NCBI RefSeq assembly: GCF_025725685.1
Contig: NZ_CP107008.1
Location: 2,294,001 to 2,358,000, forward strand
DNA: 64,000 nt
Source of the DNA: Halomonas sp. M4R1S46
GTDB lineage: Bacteria; Pseudomonadota; Gammaproteobacteria; Pseudomonadales; Halomonadaceae
Reading direction: 5' to 3'
Part shown: one piece after another, positions 1 to 8,106 of the stretch
How the letters are laid out: each line of letters begins with the position of its first letter
How positions within the stretch are numbered: the first letter of the stretch is position 1
Position numbers and translations under genes: made by a program
The notes under the pieces: model-generated
Told to the model about the DNA's origin: nothing
What the model saw: the letters and a program-made list of their open reading frames with translations, nothing else
The model's database searches: none

Positions 1-1
1 C

Positions 2-716
2 CGGCAAGAGGGTGAGGCCGGGCTGCAGAACCGCTCTTCTCGTCCCCGTCGCTGCCCTCATGCGGTCCCTGCCGAGGTTCGCGAGCAGGTCCTCGAGCGT
101 CGCCAGCAGCGCCAGACCTACCGCCAGATCGCCGAGCGGTTAGGGATCGGACACAGCACGGTCGCACGGCTCCTCGAACGCGAGGGGCTGAATCGTCTCC
201 CGGCCTTGGCACCTGCCCGTCCCGTGAATCGTTACGAGCATGACGCGCCGGGAGATCTACTGCACCTGGACATCAAGAAACTCGGCCGCTTCGAACGCCC
301 AGGGCATCGTGTCACCGGCGATCGCCAGCAGAACACGCGGGGCGCCGGCTGGGAGTATGTTCACATCGCCATCGACGATCACTCGCGGGTCGCTTTCGGC
401 ACCCGCTATCCCGATGAAACCGGTTGGAGTGCGTGCTATGCCCTATTGGAGGCCGTGCGCTATTACCGAGGACTGGGAATTCGCTTCACGCGCGTGCTGA
501 CCGACAATGGTGGATGCTACAAATCCAAGCCGTTCCGCCGCCTGTGCCGGCGTCTGGGACTGAAGCGCAAACGCACTCGACCCTATACGCCCCGCACCAA
601 TGGCAAGGCAGAGCGGTTCATTCAGACCGCGCTGCGGGAATGGGCCTACGCCCGGTCATACATCAGCTCGGAGGAGCGAGGCAGGCATCTGCCTGCCTGG
701 CTTCATCAGTACAACT
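2..716 (+). pseudogene. IS481-family transposase, 5' part (start beyond window edge), interrupted by IS66
   Basis: DDE transposase of the IS481 family. The visible part begins in the helix-turn-helix region (a segment reading TYRQIAERLGIGHSTVARLL) and continues into an rve integrase core with HLDIKKLGR, WEYVHIAIDDHSR, LTDNGGCYKS and the TPRTNGKAERFIQ segment that carries the catalytic Glu. Reading straight on into the inserted IS66 gives a premature stop at 746-748. If the IS66 and one 8-bp duplication are removed, the frame continues as YNWHRPHASLDYRPPVSRL and ends normally. The gene was therefore apparently intact until IS66 inserted, and is now inactive. Confidence 0.85.
709..716. repeat. 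8-bp target-site duplication, left copy
   Basis: The octamer gtacaact directly precedes the IS66 left end (gtaagcg) and recurs immediately after the right end at 3172-3179. Eight base pairs is the expected duplication length for IS66-family elements. Confidence 0.92.
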
Positions 717-760
717 GTAAGCGTTCGGGCATCACCACCGGCACATGATCAGGCGGGTTT

Positions 761-2296
761 TTACCAGTTCTGCGGCAGGAGTTCGTGGACCTGGCTGGCC
801 TTTTGCGTCGGCAGCCGTTCCAGCACGTCCTTCAGGTAGGCGTAGGGTTCGTGGCCGTTCAGCTTGGCGCACTGAATCAGGCTCATGATGTTGGCGGCAC
901 GCTGGCCGCTGCGCAGTGACCCGGCGAATAGCCAGTTGCTGCGTCCCAATGCCCAGGGGCGAATCAGGTTCTCGACCCGGTTGTTGTCGATCGGCAGCCC
1001 GCCGTCATCCAGGTAGCGTGTCAGCGCCGCCCAGCGTTTCAGGCTGTAGTCCAGCGCTTTGGCCGTCGCCGAGCCGTTCGGCACTTTCTCCCGGTGAGCC
1101 AGCATCCAGCGGTGTAGCGCGTCGGCAATCGGTCTCGCCCCTGTATCGCGTAACTGCTGGCGTTCTTCCGCGGTCAGTGACTGGGCCTCGCGCTCCACCT
1201 GGTAGAGCTGGCCGATGAGGTCGATGGCCTGTTCGGCGATCTGGCTCTTGCCGGCCACGTGCAGGTCGATGAACTTGCGTCTTGCATGTGCCATGCAGCC
1301 GATCTCGGTGACGCCGTTGGCAAAGCTCTGCTTGTAGCCGCTGTAGTCGTCGCAGATCAGCTTGCCCCGCCACACGCCGAGGAAGTCGCGGGCATGCTGG
1401 CCGCCGCGCCCCTCGCTGAAGTCGTAGATCACCGCCTTCAACCCGGCGTAGGGGGTGGTGGCGTAGGCCCAGAGGTAGGCCCGATGGGTCTTCTTCTTGC
1501 CCGGGGCCAGCATCGGCACCGGCGTCTCGTCGGCATGCAGCACCGGCTCGCTGAGTAGCAGGTCACGTAAGGCATCGATCAGCGGCTGAAGCCGCACGCC
1601 ACAGATGCCGACCCACTCGGCCAGGGTCGAGCGCGGAATCGGTACACCGGCTCGCGCAAAGATCTGCTCCTGGCGATAGAGCGGCAGATGATCGGCGTAT
1701 TTGGCGATCAGCACCTGGGCCAGCAGGCCGGCGGTGGGGATGCCCTTGTCGATGATCTGCGCCGGCATCGGCGCCTGGGTCAGCGTCTCGCAGTGATCGC
1801 AGACCCACTTGCCGCGGATGTGGCGCTCGACGTGGAACTCGCCCGGCGTGTAGTCGAGCTTCTCGCTGATCTCCTCGCCGATCCGCCGCAGTTGGCAACC
1901 GCAGGCGCAATGGTCGCTCTCCGGATCATGGCGGATCTCGGTGCGAGGTAGTTCGGGAGGCAGCGGTGCACGCTTGGGCGTCTTCTTGGCTGGTGGTGCC
2001 ATCGGCCTTGCCAGTTCCTCTAGCTCGGCCTCGATGGCAGCGATGTCGGCGTCGACCACCTCGTCCAGCAGACTGATCTGCAGCACGTTGAGGTGTTCGC
2101 TGCGCTGGCCGAACTTATGGCGCTTGAGCAGCGCCAGTTCATGGGTCAGTTTCTGATTGACCTGCTCGGTGTGATGCAGTGCCTTCTGACTCTGCTCCAG
2201 CGCCTGCCCCTGCTGCTCGACCTGCGTCATCAGCGCTGCCGCCAGTTGGCGGAGCTGATCGGGTGAGAGCTGGGACAGGTCGGGCGGCGTATTCAT
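761..2296 (-). CDS. tnpC: IS66-family transposase TnpC
   Basis: This 511-aa protein is the catalytic transposase of the IS66 element. It has an N-terminal coiled coil (roughly residues 10-60, Q/E/L-rich), then a cysteine-rich zinc-binding segment (CACGCQL and CDHCETL) and the DDE core with VLHADETPVP, CDDYSGYKQ and DNNRVENLIRPWALGRSNWLF near the C-terminus, all characteristic of IS66 TnpC. Length is normal for the family. It is the last gene of tnpA-tnpB-tnpC; its stop lies about 40 bp inside the left terminal repeat. No frameshift was seen. Confidence 0.95.
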   Translation of the reverse strand: MNTPPDLSQLSPDQLRQLAAALMTQVEQQGQALEQSQKALHHTEQVNQKLTHELALLKRHKFGQRSEHLNVLQISLLDEVVDADIAAIEAELEELARPMAPPAKKTPKRAPLPPELPRTEIRHDPESDHCACGCQLRRIGEEISEKLDYTPGEFHVERHIRGKWVCDHCETLTQAPMPAQIIDKGIPTAGLLAQVLIAKYADHLPLYRQEQIFARAGVPIPRSTLAEWVGICGVRLQPLIDALRDLLLSEPVLHADETPVPMLAPGKKKTHRAYLWAYATTPYAGLKAVIYDFSEGRGGQHARDFLGVWRGKLICDDYSGYKQSFANGVTEIGCMAHARRKFIDLHVAGKSQIAEQAIDLIGQLYQVEREAQSLTAEERQQLRDTGARPIADALHRWMLAHREKVPNGSATAKALDYSLKRWAALTRYLDDGGLPIDNNRVENLIRPWALGRSNWLFAGSLRSGQRAANIMSLIQCAKLNGHEPYAYLKDVLERLPTQKASQVHELLPQNW

Positions 2297-2386
2297 CCGT
2301 CGATTATGCCAGTCCGCTGGCAGCAGCGGGATGCGCGGATCATCGAATGGTCAGGCGCCGCATTCTGTGCCGGCACTTGCCGGATA

Positions 2387-2722
2387 TTACAGCACCGAAA
2401 TGGCCCCTGCCGGCCCAATGCGCTGCCAGGGCAACCCCTGCACCAGCGCGCTGACCTGCTCGGGAGATAACTCGAGCCGGTCCCCGCGCCAAGTCTCCGC
2501 CCAGTGGAACTTGCCCTGGTTCAGGCGCCGGGCACACAGCCAGATGCCCAGACCATCGTGAACCAGCACCTTCATACGGTTGCCGCGCCGGTTGGCGAAC
2601 AGGTAAGCGCAGTGAGGCCGGGCAGCGCCGAACACCTTCACCACTCGGGCCAGCGCCGTATCGGGGCCGGCGCGCATGTCCAGCGGCTCGGTGGCCAACC
2701 AGATCTCATCGATACGGATCAT
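2387..2722 (-). CDS. tnpB: IS66-family accessory protein TnpB
   Basis: This 111-aa protein is the IS66 Orf2 (TnpB) family, recognised by IWLATEPLDMRAGPDTALARV, YLFANRRGNRMKVLVHDG and WLCARRLNQGKFHW. The start was set at the ATG opening MIRIDEIW, which overlaps the end of tnpA by 4 bp and suggests translational coupling. An upstream in-frame extension exists but lies within tnpA. TnpB is needed for transposition of IS66 elements, but its biochemical role is unclear. Confidence 0.92.
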   Translation of the reverse strand: MIRIDEIWLATEPLDMRAGPDTALARVVKVFGAARPHCAYLFANRRGNRMKVLVHDGLGIWLCARRLNQGKFHWAETWRGDRLELSPEQVSALVQGLPWQRIGPAGAISVL

Positions 2723-3087
2723 GACAGCAGATCCCGAAGCATCGTCCGACAGCTCTCTGCGGCTGATACGGGCCACTCCACGGTCACTGGCCCCCGAGAG
2801 TGCGGGATCGTGAGTCGGATGCACTCAGTCTCCTGATGCTGGGGGGCCGCCGGGGGCAAGGGGCTTGCCATTGGTACCGGGACAAACGGTAGTGAGTCGT
2901 CCTCCGGCTTCCGCCGACGAGCATCACGGATCCACTTGTGTACCAGGTTGGCGTTCAAGCTATGTTCCAGGGCAACCCCGGCCACCGAGGCGCCGGGTTG
3001 CTGGCACGCTTCGACGATCTTGGCCTTGAACGCGGCGGTGAAGCGGCGACGCTTCCGGGGTGTTGCCAACACGCTTAACTCACTCAT
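2719..3087 (-). CDS. tnpA: IS66-family TnpA, helix-turn-helix protein
   Basis: This 122-aa protein is the first gene of the IS66 operon. The N-terminal half is a transposase_8-like helix-turn-helix (RRRFTAAFKAKIVEACQQPG, then VALEHSLNANLVHKWIRDARRR); the C-terminal half is proline-rich and ends in the segment upstream of tnpB. The start is the first in-frame ATG after the right terminal repeat. It overlaps tnpB by 4 bp. Confidence 0.9.
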   Translation of the reverse strand: MSELSVLATPRKRRRFTAAFKAKIVEACQQPGASVAGVALEHSLNANLVHKWIRDARRRKPEDDSLPFVPVPMASPLPPAAPQHQETECIRLTIPHSRGPVTVEWPVSAAESCRTMLRDLLS

Positions 3088-3171
3088 GATAGGTGTCCAC
3101 TTATGAATAGGTGGACACCTACCGTCTCGGAATTCGCGGCTCAGCGGTAGATGGGGTCACCGGACGCTTAC

Positions 3172-3179
3172 GTACAACT
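3172..3179. repeat. 8-bp target-site duplication, right copy
   Basis: gtacaact directly follows the IS66 right terminal repeat and is identical to 709-716. The base after it restores the IS481 transposase frame exactly. Confidence 0.92.
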
Positions 3180-3268
3180 GGCATCGGCCACATGCCAGTC
3201 TGGATTATCGGCCTCCGGTTAGCCGGCTGAGGCTTTCCGTGAACAACCTGGTGGGTTTACACAGCTAG
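3180..3268 (+). pseudogene. IS481-family transposase, 3' remnant
   Basis: This short segment completes the IS481 transposase split at 716. Read in frame with the upstream part it encodes WHRPHASLDYRPPVSRLR followed by LSVNNLVGLHS and a TAG stop, the standard C-terminus of the family. It has no start of its own. Confidence 0.88.
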
Positions 3269-3493
3269 GTACGACTGCAAACGTATATCCGGTCTCGCTA
3301 AGGATGCCTTGATGGCATCGGACCCTGATGGGCTATGCGCACGTCGGCCCCCCGTCGCTACCACGAGCTTGATGGCTCGGCGTACATAAGGGATTTTCCG
3401 ACATCGGTTCGACCTGTTCGCCATCCTGCAGCATGCTCAGCAATCGTGGTGGAGATGATCCGTATGCTCTAACTCATTAAATAAAAAACGTTT
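3269..3493 (-). ncRNA. Non-coding flank of the IS110 element; candidate bridge-RNA region (unproven)
   Basis: These 225 bp between the IS481 right end and the IS110 transposase stop contain no gene. The stretch includes a short hairpin (gatgcc-ttgat-ggcatc, 3303-3319) and an AT-rich tract just before the transposase stop. IS1111-type members of the IS110 family carry a long non-coding end downstream of the transposase that encodes the bridge RNA used to choose targets. Whether this segment, or the 4535-4630 segment on the other side, does so here is a guess from position only. Confidence 0.25.
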
Positions 3494-4628
3494 TCATGCC
3501 AACGGGCCGGCCGCCAACGAGGCCTCATAGGACGTCTCATGTCGAGTGACGGCCCAGGCAATGCGCGCCGTCTTGTTGGCCAGGGCCACCACCGCCACAT
3601 TGGCGTGCTTGCGCTCGGCCAGGTGCCTAAGCCAGTGGCTCAGGTCATCCTCCTTACTGCCCACGTGGCGGAGGGCCGACCGGGCCCCGTGCACCAGCAA
3701 CTTGCGCAGATAGCCGTCGCCGCGCTTGCTGATGCCTAAGAGGCGGTTTTTCCCACCGGTGCTATGTTGATGCGGCGTCAAGCCGAGCGAGGCGGCGAAG
3801 TCGCGTCCGCGACGGAAGGCCTGGCCATCGCCCAAGGCGCCGGCCAGGGCACTGGCCGTCAGTGGGCCGACCCCCTGCAGCGCCAGCAGGCGTTTCGCCA
3901 CGGGATCGGCCTTCGCCTGCCGCTCGATGCCCGCCGTGACCGTGGTGATACGGTCATCCAGGTGACGCAGGTCCTCGGCGAGGCCGGCCAGCAGGACACG
4001 AAAGGCATCCGTCAGCCCGTTCTCCGCCTCTTCCAGCCAGCGGGGCAGTGCGGCGCGCAGCTGGCCGATACCGGCCGGGGCTACCAAGCCATACTCCCCC
4101 ACCAACCCCCGTATCTGGTTGGCCTTGGCCGTGCGCTGCCGAATCAGCTCTTCGCGGATGCGGTGCGCGGCCTGGCTATCCTGCTGCGCAACGCTCTTGA
4201 TGGCCACAAAGCGCATGTGCGGTCGTGCCATGGCTTCACAGATGGCTTCGGCGTCGACCCGGTCGTTCTTGTGACTCTTCACGTAGGGCTTCACGAACTG
4301 GGCTGCGATCAGCTTCACGCGATAGCCGCGCGCCTGCAGCTCTCGAGCCCAGTGGTGAGACGAGGCGCAGGCTTCCATGCCGATCTCGGCTCCGGCGGGG
4401 ACCCGCTTGACGATCGCATTCAGCCACTTGGCGCGGGAGTACTTTCCGCGCCACTGGACCTGGTCATGGCGATCCACGCCATGCACGTGGAAGACGGACT
4501 TTGCGATATCGACGCCGACCCGGGTAATGTTCATGGGGAGTTCTCCTCATCCTCAGGCTGGTAGGTGTGATGCACTCCCCTCACCAGTGTGGCGCTACGA
4601 CGCCGATGTTGGGTGGGGAGGACTCCAT
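3480..4628 (-). mobile_element. IS110/IS1111-family insertion sequence, boundaries approximate
   Basis: A single intact IS110-type transposase gene (3494-4534) lies between non-coding flanks. These elements lack clear terminal repeats and target duplications, so the ends cannot be read directly. The right-hand boundary is suggested by a repeat copy at 4635-4714 whose similarity to the 57-kb copy stops near 4635. The left-hand boundary could lie anywhere between 3269 and 3493. Confidence 0.6.
3494..4534 (-). CDS. IS110-family transposase
   Basis: This 346-aa protein is an IS110-family recombinase with an N-terminal RuvC-like DEDD domain: VGVDIAKSVF (Asp near residue 9), GMEACASSHHWA (Glu), and NDRVDAEAI (two acidic residues). 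The C-terminal Transposase_20 region contains LLALQGVGPLTASALAGALG, with the Ser expected to be nucleophilic, and ASLGLTPHQHSTGGKNRLLGISKRGD. Length is normal and no frameshift was seen, so it looks functional. Known IS110 enzymes use an element-encoded bridge RNA to pair donor and target. Confidence 0.93.
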   Translation of the reverse strand: MNITRVGVDIAKSVFHVHGVDRHDQVQWRGKYSRAKWLNAIVKRVPAGAEIGMEACASSHHWARELQARGYRVKLIAAQFVKPYVKSHKNDRVDAEAICEAMARPHMRFVAIKSVAQQDSQAAHRIREELIRQRTAKANQIRGLVGEYGLVAPAGIGQLRAALPRWLEEAENGLTDAFRVLLAGLAEDLRHLDDRITTVTAGIERQAKADPVAKRLLALQGVGPLTASALAGALGDGQAFRRGRDFAASLGLTPHQHSTGGKNRLLGISKRGDGYLRKLLVHGARSALRHVGSKEDDLSHWLRHLAERKHANVAVVALANKTARIAWAVTRHETSYEASLAAGPLA

Positions 4629-4634
4629 CCCATT

Positions 4635-4714
4635 GCTACCGACGCCTTCCCTGGCGTAGGACCTCCTCTTCGGCTTGTCCCCGGCGCCCCTCGTCAGACT
4701 CAACTGCGATAGCC
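4635..4714 (-). repeat. Partial copy of a dispersed repeat with an aactgcgatagcc terminus
   Basis: Read on the minus strand, this segment starts ggctatcgcagtt and shares long identical blocks (gacgaggggcgccgggg, gaggaggtcctacgccaggg and later ggcgtcggtagc) with the full-length copy at 57015-57270. Only the outer part is present here. Similarity ends close to the inferred IS110 boundary, so the copy may have been truncated by IS insertion or deletion. Confidence 0.8.
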
Positions 4715-4735
4715 CTGATTGGTACCCATCGGCGC

Positions 4736-4767
4736 TTGACCACGTAGCAAGGTACGGCCCCTATCCT
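4736..4767 (+). promoter_or_regulatory. Possible MerR-type promoter (long 19-20 bp spacer) for the metal ATPase
   Basis: ttgacc (4736-4741) and ctatcct (4761-4767) could be -35 and -10 elements separated by 19-20 bp, the overlong spacing used by MerR-family metal regulators. An acc-N9-ggt partial dyad lies between them. If it is real, transcription starts near 4774, which would exclude the TTG at 4767 as the ATPase start. No MerR-family gene is present in the window. Confidence 0.3.
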
Positions 4768-4802
4768 TGACGCATGACCTCATTTTCACCGACGGGCGTG
4801 CG

Positions 4803-7244
4803 ATGGGTACGGCAGCGACAGCAACGACTGAGGATGGCCTCCCCCCCTGGAGCCTGGAATCCACCGGGGAACCGGAGATCCAGCGGGTGAGGGCCCATAT
4901 CGGCGGGCTGCACTGCTCGCTGTGCACCGGCACCATCGAGCGCGCCCTGGGACAGAAACCGGGGGTGCGCCGCGTGGCGGTCAGCCTCACCCACGAACAG
5001 GCCCTGGTGGAATACGACACGCGCGAGACCAGTGCCGAGACGCTGATGGGCACCCTGCAGGCCATCGGCTACACCCTCAGCGACCCTCGCAAGATCGAAC
5101 CCTACGCTGACCAGGAGCGCGAGCTGGCTCGCGAGCGCAACCGCTTCCTGGTGGCGCTGGCCGCCAGTCTGGCGGCGGTGGGCCTGATCGTCGATCCCGC
5201 GTCGCCCTGGACCCTGGGGCTCTCCACCCTGGTCTACGTCAGCCTGGTGATCTTCGGCTATGCCGTCCTTCGCGGCCAGGGCACCCGAGCCGCCCTGGGC
5301 GGTAGCGCGCTGTTGGCCCTGGGCGGTCTGGTCCTGTTCGGGCTGCGCGCCGGAAACCTGCTGGCGGGCCAGGAGGCGATCCTGGTCGCGGGCCTGGCCC
5401 TCGCCATGGTGTTCGGCATCGCCCGGCAGATGCTGGTCATGGCCTATCAGGCGCTGCGCCGTGGCATTCTCAACCAACACGTGCTGGTGGAGATCGGTGC
5501 CTTCGCGGGCCTGGTCGGCGGCGGCATCGGTCTGGTACTGCGGCCCGACGGCTACCCCACCGCCGCCTTCTTCGCCGTATCGGTCATGGTGCTGAGCTAC
5601 CACCTCTTCTCCGAGTGGCTTTCGCTGATCGTCAAGACCCGCAGCTCCCAGTCGGTGCGTCGCCTGCTCGACCTGCAGCCAGAGACCGCCCACATCATCG
5701 GCGAGGGCGGCGGCGAACGCGACCTGCCGGTGGCGCAGGTGGAAACCGGCATGTGGGTGCGTATCCGCCCCGGCGAGCGTATCCCGGTGGACGGCGAGGT
5801 CATCGATGGCGACTCGGCCGTGGATCAGTCCCTGGTCACCGGCGAACCCCTGCCGATCGAGAAGACGGCGGGCGATTCGGTGGTCGGCGGCACCATCAAT
5901 GGCAACGGCACGCTAGTGGTGCGGGTGACGGCCACCGGCGAGGCGAGCTTCCTGCATCAGGTGGTGCGCAGCCTGGAAGATGCCCGGGCACTCAAGCCGG
6001 GTCTGTTGCATCTGGTGGACCGGGTACTGCGGATCTATACCCCCGCGGTACTGATCGTCTCGGCGCTGGCCTTCGGGTTCTGGATGAGTGCGCCGCTGCT
6101 CTGGGGGGCCGCGCCCGACCTGGAACGGGCCGTGTTCGCCGCCCTCACCGTGCTGGTGATGGGCTATCCCTGCGCGGTGGGCATCTCCGCGCCGCTCTCC
6201 ATCGTGCGGGGCGCCGGCGAGGCGGCCGACCAGGGGGTGCTGATGCGCACCGGTGAGTCCTTCCAGGCGCTGCGGCGCGTCACCACCGTGGTGTTCGACA
6301 AGACCGGCACGCTCACCGAGGGGCGCCCCGCGGTACGTGACATCACCAGTATCGACGGCGACGACGACACCCTGCTGTCGCTTGCCGCCGCGGTCGAGTC
6401 CGCCTCGGAACATCCCCTGGGCCGTGCCGTGGTCGAAGCGGCCCTGGCACGGGACCTGGCGATCCCCGACGTGACCGAGTTCCAGGGGCACTCCGGCCGA
6501 GGCGTCATCGCCCGGGTGGACGACGAACCGGTATGGGTCGGCAGCCCGACCTTTCTCGTCGAGCAAGGCATCGACCTGGCACCGGTGAGTGATGGCATCG
6601 AAAGCGCCGAGCAGCAGGGCCAGACGGTCATCGTCATCGCCCGTGGCGAACGGCTGCTGGGGGCCATCGCCCTGGGCGACGGCCTGCGGGCCGATGCCGC
6701 GGAGACCGTGCAACGGCTCCACGCCCTGGGCATCGACACCGCGCTGATGACCGGCGACAACGCGCGCACCGCCCGGCATATCGCCGAACTGGTGGGCATC
6801 GACACCGTCCACGCCGGCGTGCTACCGGAACAGAAGGCCGACTTGCTGCGGAAGATGCAGCGCGGGGGGCGGGTCGCCATGGTCGGCGACGGCATCAACG
6901 ACGCCCCCGCGCTGATGCAGGCGGAAGTGGGCATCGCCATGGGCAGCGGCACCGACATCGCCATCGACGCCGCCGACATCATCATCCTCAACGCACAGGT
7001 GAGCAGCGTGGTGACCGCCTGGCGGATCAGCCAGTGGGGATATCGCAAGATGCTGCAGAACGTCTCGCTGGCCTTCCTGTTCAACGGCATCGGCATCCCG
7101 CTGGCCTCCACCGGCCTGATCTATCCCGTATGGGCCATGGTGGCCATGGCCGCCAGCGTGACCACCATCTTCGTCAATTCCTTGTGGCAACGGCCATCGC
7201 TGCTGTTCGACGCCGTGGCCAGCGTCCGCTCGAATGCCCCGTGA
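4803..7244 (+). CDS. P1B-type heavy-metal translocating ATPase (copper-type) with YPC motif
   Basis: Inner-membrane ATPase that exports a soft metal, probably Cu(I), from the cytoplasm. It has an N-terminal HMA domain with CSLC (4914-4925), paired membrane helices, the actuator [10 protein letters not shown], the phosphorylation motif DKTGT (6297-6311), SEHPLG, MTGDN and GDGINDAP, then two C-terminal helices. The metal-site motif in the membrane, CPC in most copper ATPases, reads Y-P-C here (6165-6173). The ATG at 4803 is preferred; an in-frame TTG at 4767 would add 12 residues but probably lies upstream of the transcript start. It stands alone beside an IS cluster, with no chaperone or regulator nearby. 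Metal specificity is uncertain because of the YPC change. Confidence 0.88.
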   Translation: MGTAATATTEDGLPPWSLESTGEPEIQRVRAHIGGLHCSLCTGTIERALGQKPGVRRVAVSLTHEQALVEYDTRETSAETLMGTLQAIGYTLSDPRKIEPYADQERELARERNRFLVALAASLAAVGLIVDPASPWTLGLSTLVYVSLVIFGYAVLRGQGTRAALGGSALLALGGLVLFGLRAGNLLAGQEAILVAGLALAMVFGIARQMLVMAYQALRRGILNQHVLVEIGAFAGLVGGGIGLVLRPDGYPTAAFFAVSVMVLSYHLFSEWLSLIVKTRSSQSVRRLLDLQPETAHIIGEGGGERDLPVAQVETGMWVRIRPGERIPVDGEVIDGDSAVDQSLVTGEPLPIEKTAGDSVVGGTINGNGTLVVRVTATGEASFLHQVVRSLEDARALKPGLLHLVDRVLRIYTPAVLIVSALAFGFWMSAPLLWGAAPDLERAVFAALTVLVMGYPCAVGISAPLSIVRGAGEAADQGVLMRTGESFQALRRVTTVVFDKTGTLTEGRPAVRDITSIDGDDDTLLSLAAAVESASEHPLGRAVVEAALARDLAIPDVTEFQGHSGRGVIARVDDEPVWVGSPTFLVEQGIDLAPVSDGIESAEQQGQTVIVIARGERLLGAIALGDGLRADAAETVQRLHALGIDTALMTGDNARTARHIAELVGIDTVHAGVLPEQKADLLRKMQRGGRVAMVGDGINDAPALMQAEVGIAMGSGTDIAIDAADIIILNAQVSSVVTAWRISQWGYRKMLQNVSLAFLFNGIGIPLASTGLIYPVWAMVAMAASVTTIFVNSLWQRPSLLFDAVASVRSNAP

Positions 7245-7404
7245 AGCCATGCCCCCGCTACCCGCCCAGGAGCCCTTCCAGCGTAAGGCCTCCTGGTGCT
7301 CGCCTCGAACCCCAATCGCCTCCTTGGCGACGAGGACGAAGCAGGACATCCTCTACTCTTACCGATTCGACACCCGCACCCCCTGCCAGGCGGGCGGGTG
7401 GTGA

Positions 7405-8106
7405 CTACCAGCCCAGCGCCTGCTTGACGAACGGAATGGTCAGCTTGCGCTGGGCCGACAGCGAGGCCCGATCGAGGGTCTCGAGGGCCTCGAACAATGC
7501 CTCCAGCCGCCGCGGCCCGCGGTGCAGGATATAGCGCGCCACCTCGTCGGGGAGCTGCATGCCACGCACCCGGGCGCGCAGCTGCAGCGCCTCCAGCCGC
7601 CCGCCATCATCGAGCCCCGAGACATGGAAGGTCATCCCCCAGGTCAGCCGCGAGGCCAGGTCCGGCAAGGCGACGCCCAGCTGCCGGGGTGGCGCGGAGG
7701 CGGCGATCACCAGGCGCCGCCCCTCGTCACGCAGGCGGTTGAAGGCATGGAACAGGGCCTCTTCCCAGCGCCTGCGGCCCACCACCCGGTCGAGGTCGTC
7801 GATGGCCACCAGGTCCAGGCGCTCGACTTCCTCGAGCATCAGCGGCGGAAAGTGGCCGAGCTCCTCCAGCGGCAGGTAGAGCGCACGGCGGTCGCGGTCG
7901 GAGGCCGCATGGCAGGCCGCCTGGAGCAGGTGGCTGCGCCCCACGCCGTCGCCCCCCCAGAGATACAGGAAGGGCTCGCCGTCGTCGTCCAGTTGGTGCT
8001 GCAGGCGATCGACCAGGGTCGCACTGGGCCCGGGGTGGAAGTTGGCGAAGGTGGCATCGTCGCGCAGCCCCACGCCCAGCGGCAGCTGTGCGGGTGCACG
8101 GCTCAT
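7405..8106 (-). CDS. hda: DnaA regulatory inactivator Hda
   Basis: This 233-aa AAA+ protein is related to DnaA domain III. With the DNA-loaded sliding clamp it stimulates ATP hydrolysis by DnaA and prevents re-initiation of replication. The N-terminal clamp-binding motif is visible (QLPLGVGL, about residues 7-14), followed by a Walker A-like GGDGVGRSHLL and the Walker B LVAIDDLDRV. Length matches the family. Its start overlaps the stop of the upstream permease gene by 4 bp, the usual gammaproteobacterial perM-hda order, divergent from purM. Confidence 0.95.
   Translation of the reverse strand: MSRAPAQLPLGVGLRDDATFANFHPGPSATLVDRLQHQLDDDGEPFLYLWGGDGVGRSHLLQAACHAASDRDRRALYLPLEELGHFPPLMLEEVERLDLVAIDDLDRVVGRRRWEEALFHAFNRLRDEGRRLVIAASAPPRQLGVALPDLASRLTWGMTFHVSGLDDGGRLEALQLRARVRGMQLPDEVARYILHRGPRRLEALFEALETLDRASLSAQRKLTIPFVKQALGW

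Larger units (their letters stand above)
717..3171 (-). mobile_element. Complete IS66-family insertion sequence (2,455 bp) with tnpA-tnpB-tnpC
   Basis: The element is bounded by imperfect terminal inverted repeats: gtaagcgttcgggcatc at 717 and, on the other strand, gtaagcgtccggtgacc ending at 3171. Identical 8-bp direct repeats flank it. It carries the three genes typical of the family (tnpA, tnpB, tnpC), all on the minus strand and all open, so it looks recent and potentially active. It sits inside the 3' end of an IS481 transposase gene. Confidence 0.93.
1..3268 (+). mobile_element. IS481-family insertion sequence, left end outside window, split by an IS66 element
   Basis: The transposase reading frame is open from the window edge to 716 and resumes at 3180 in the same frame after the inserted IS66 and one target-duplication copy are removed. 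The last transposase codons coincide with what looks like the right terminal inverted repeat (about 3238-3262, ending in ggtgggtttaca), as is usual in IS481 elements. The left terminus is not in the window, so the size cannot be given. Confidence 0.8.

Noticed and set aside
717..748. C-terminal end of the IS481 reading frame (GITTGT) read as a natural protein end
   Set aside because: These codons are inside the IS66 terminal repeat; the true C-terminus is found at 3180-3268 after removing the insertion.
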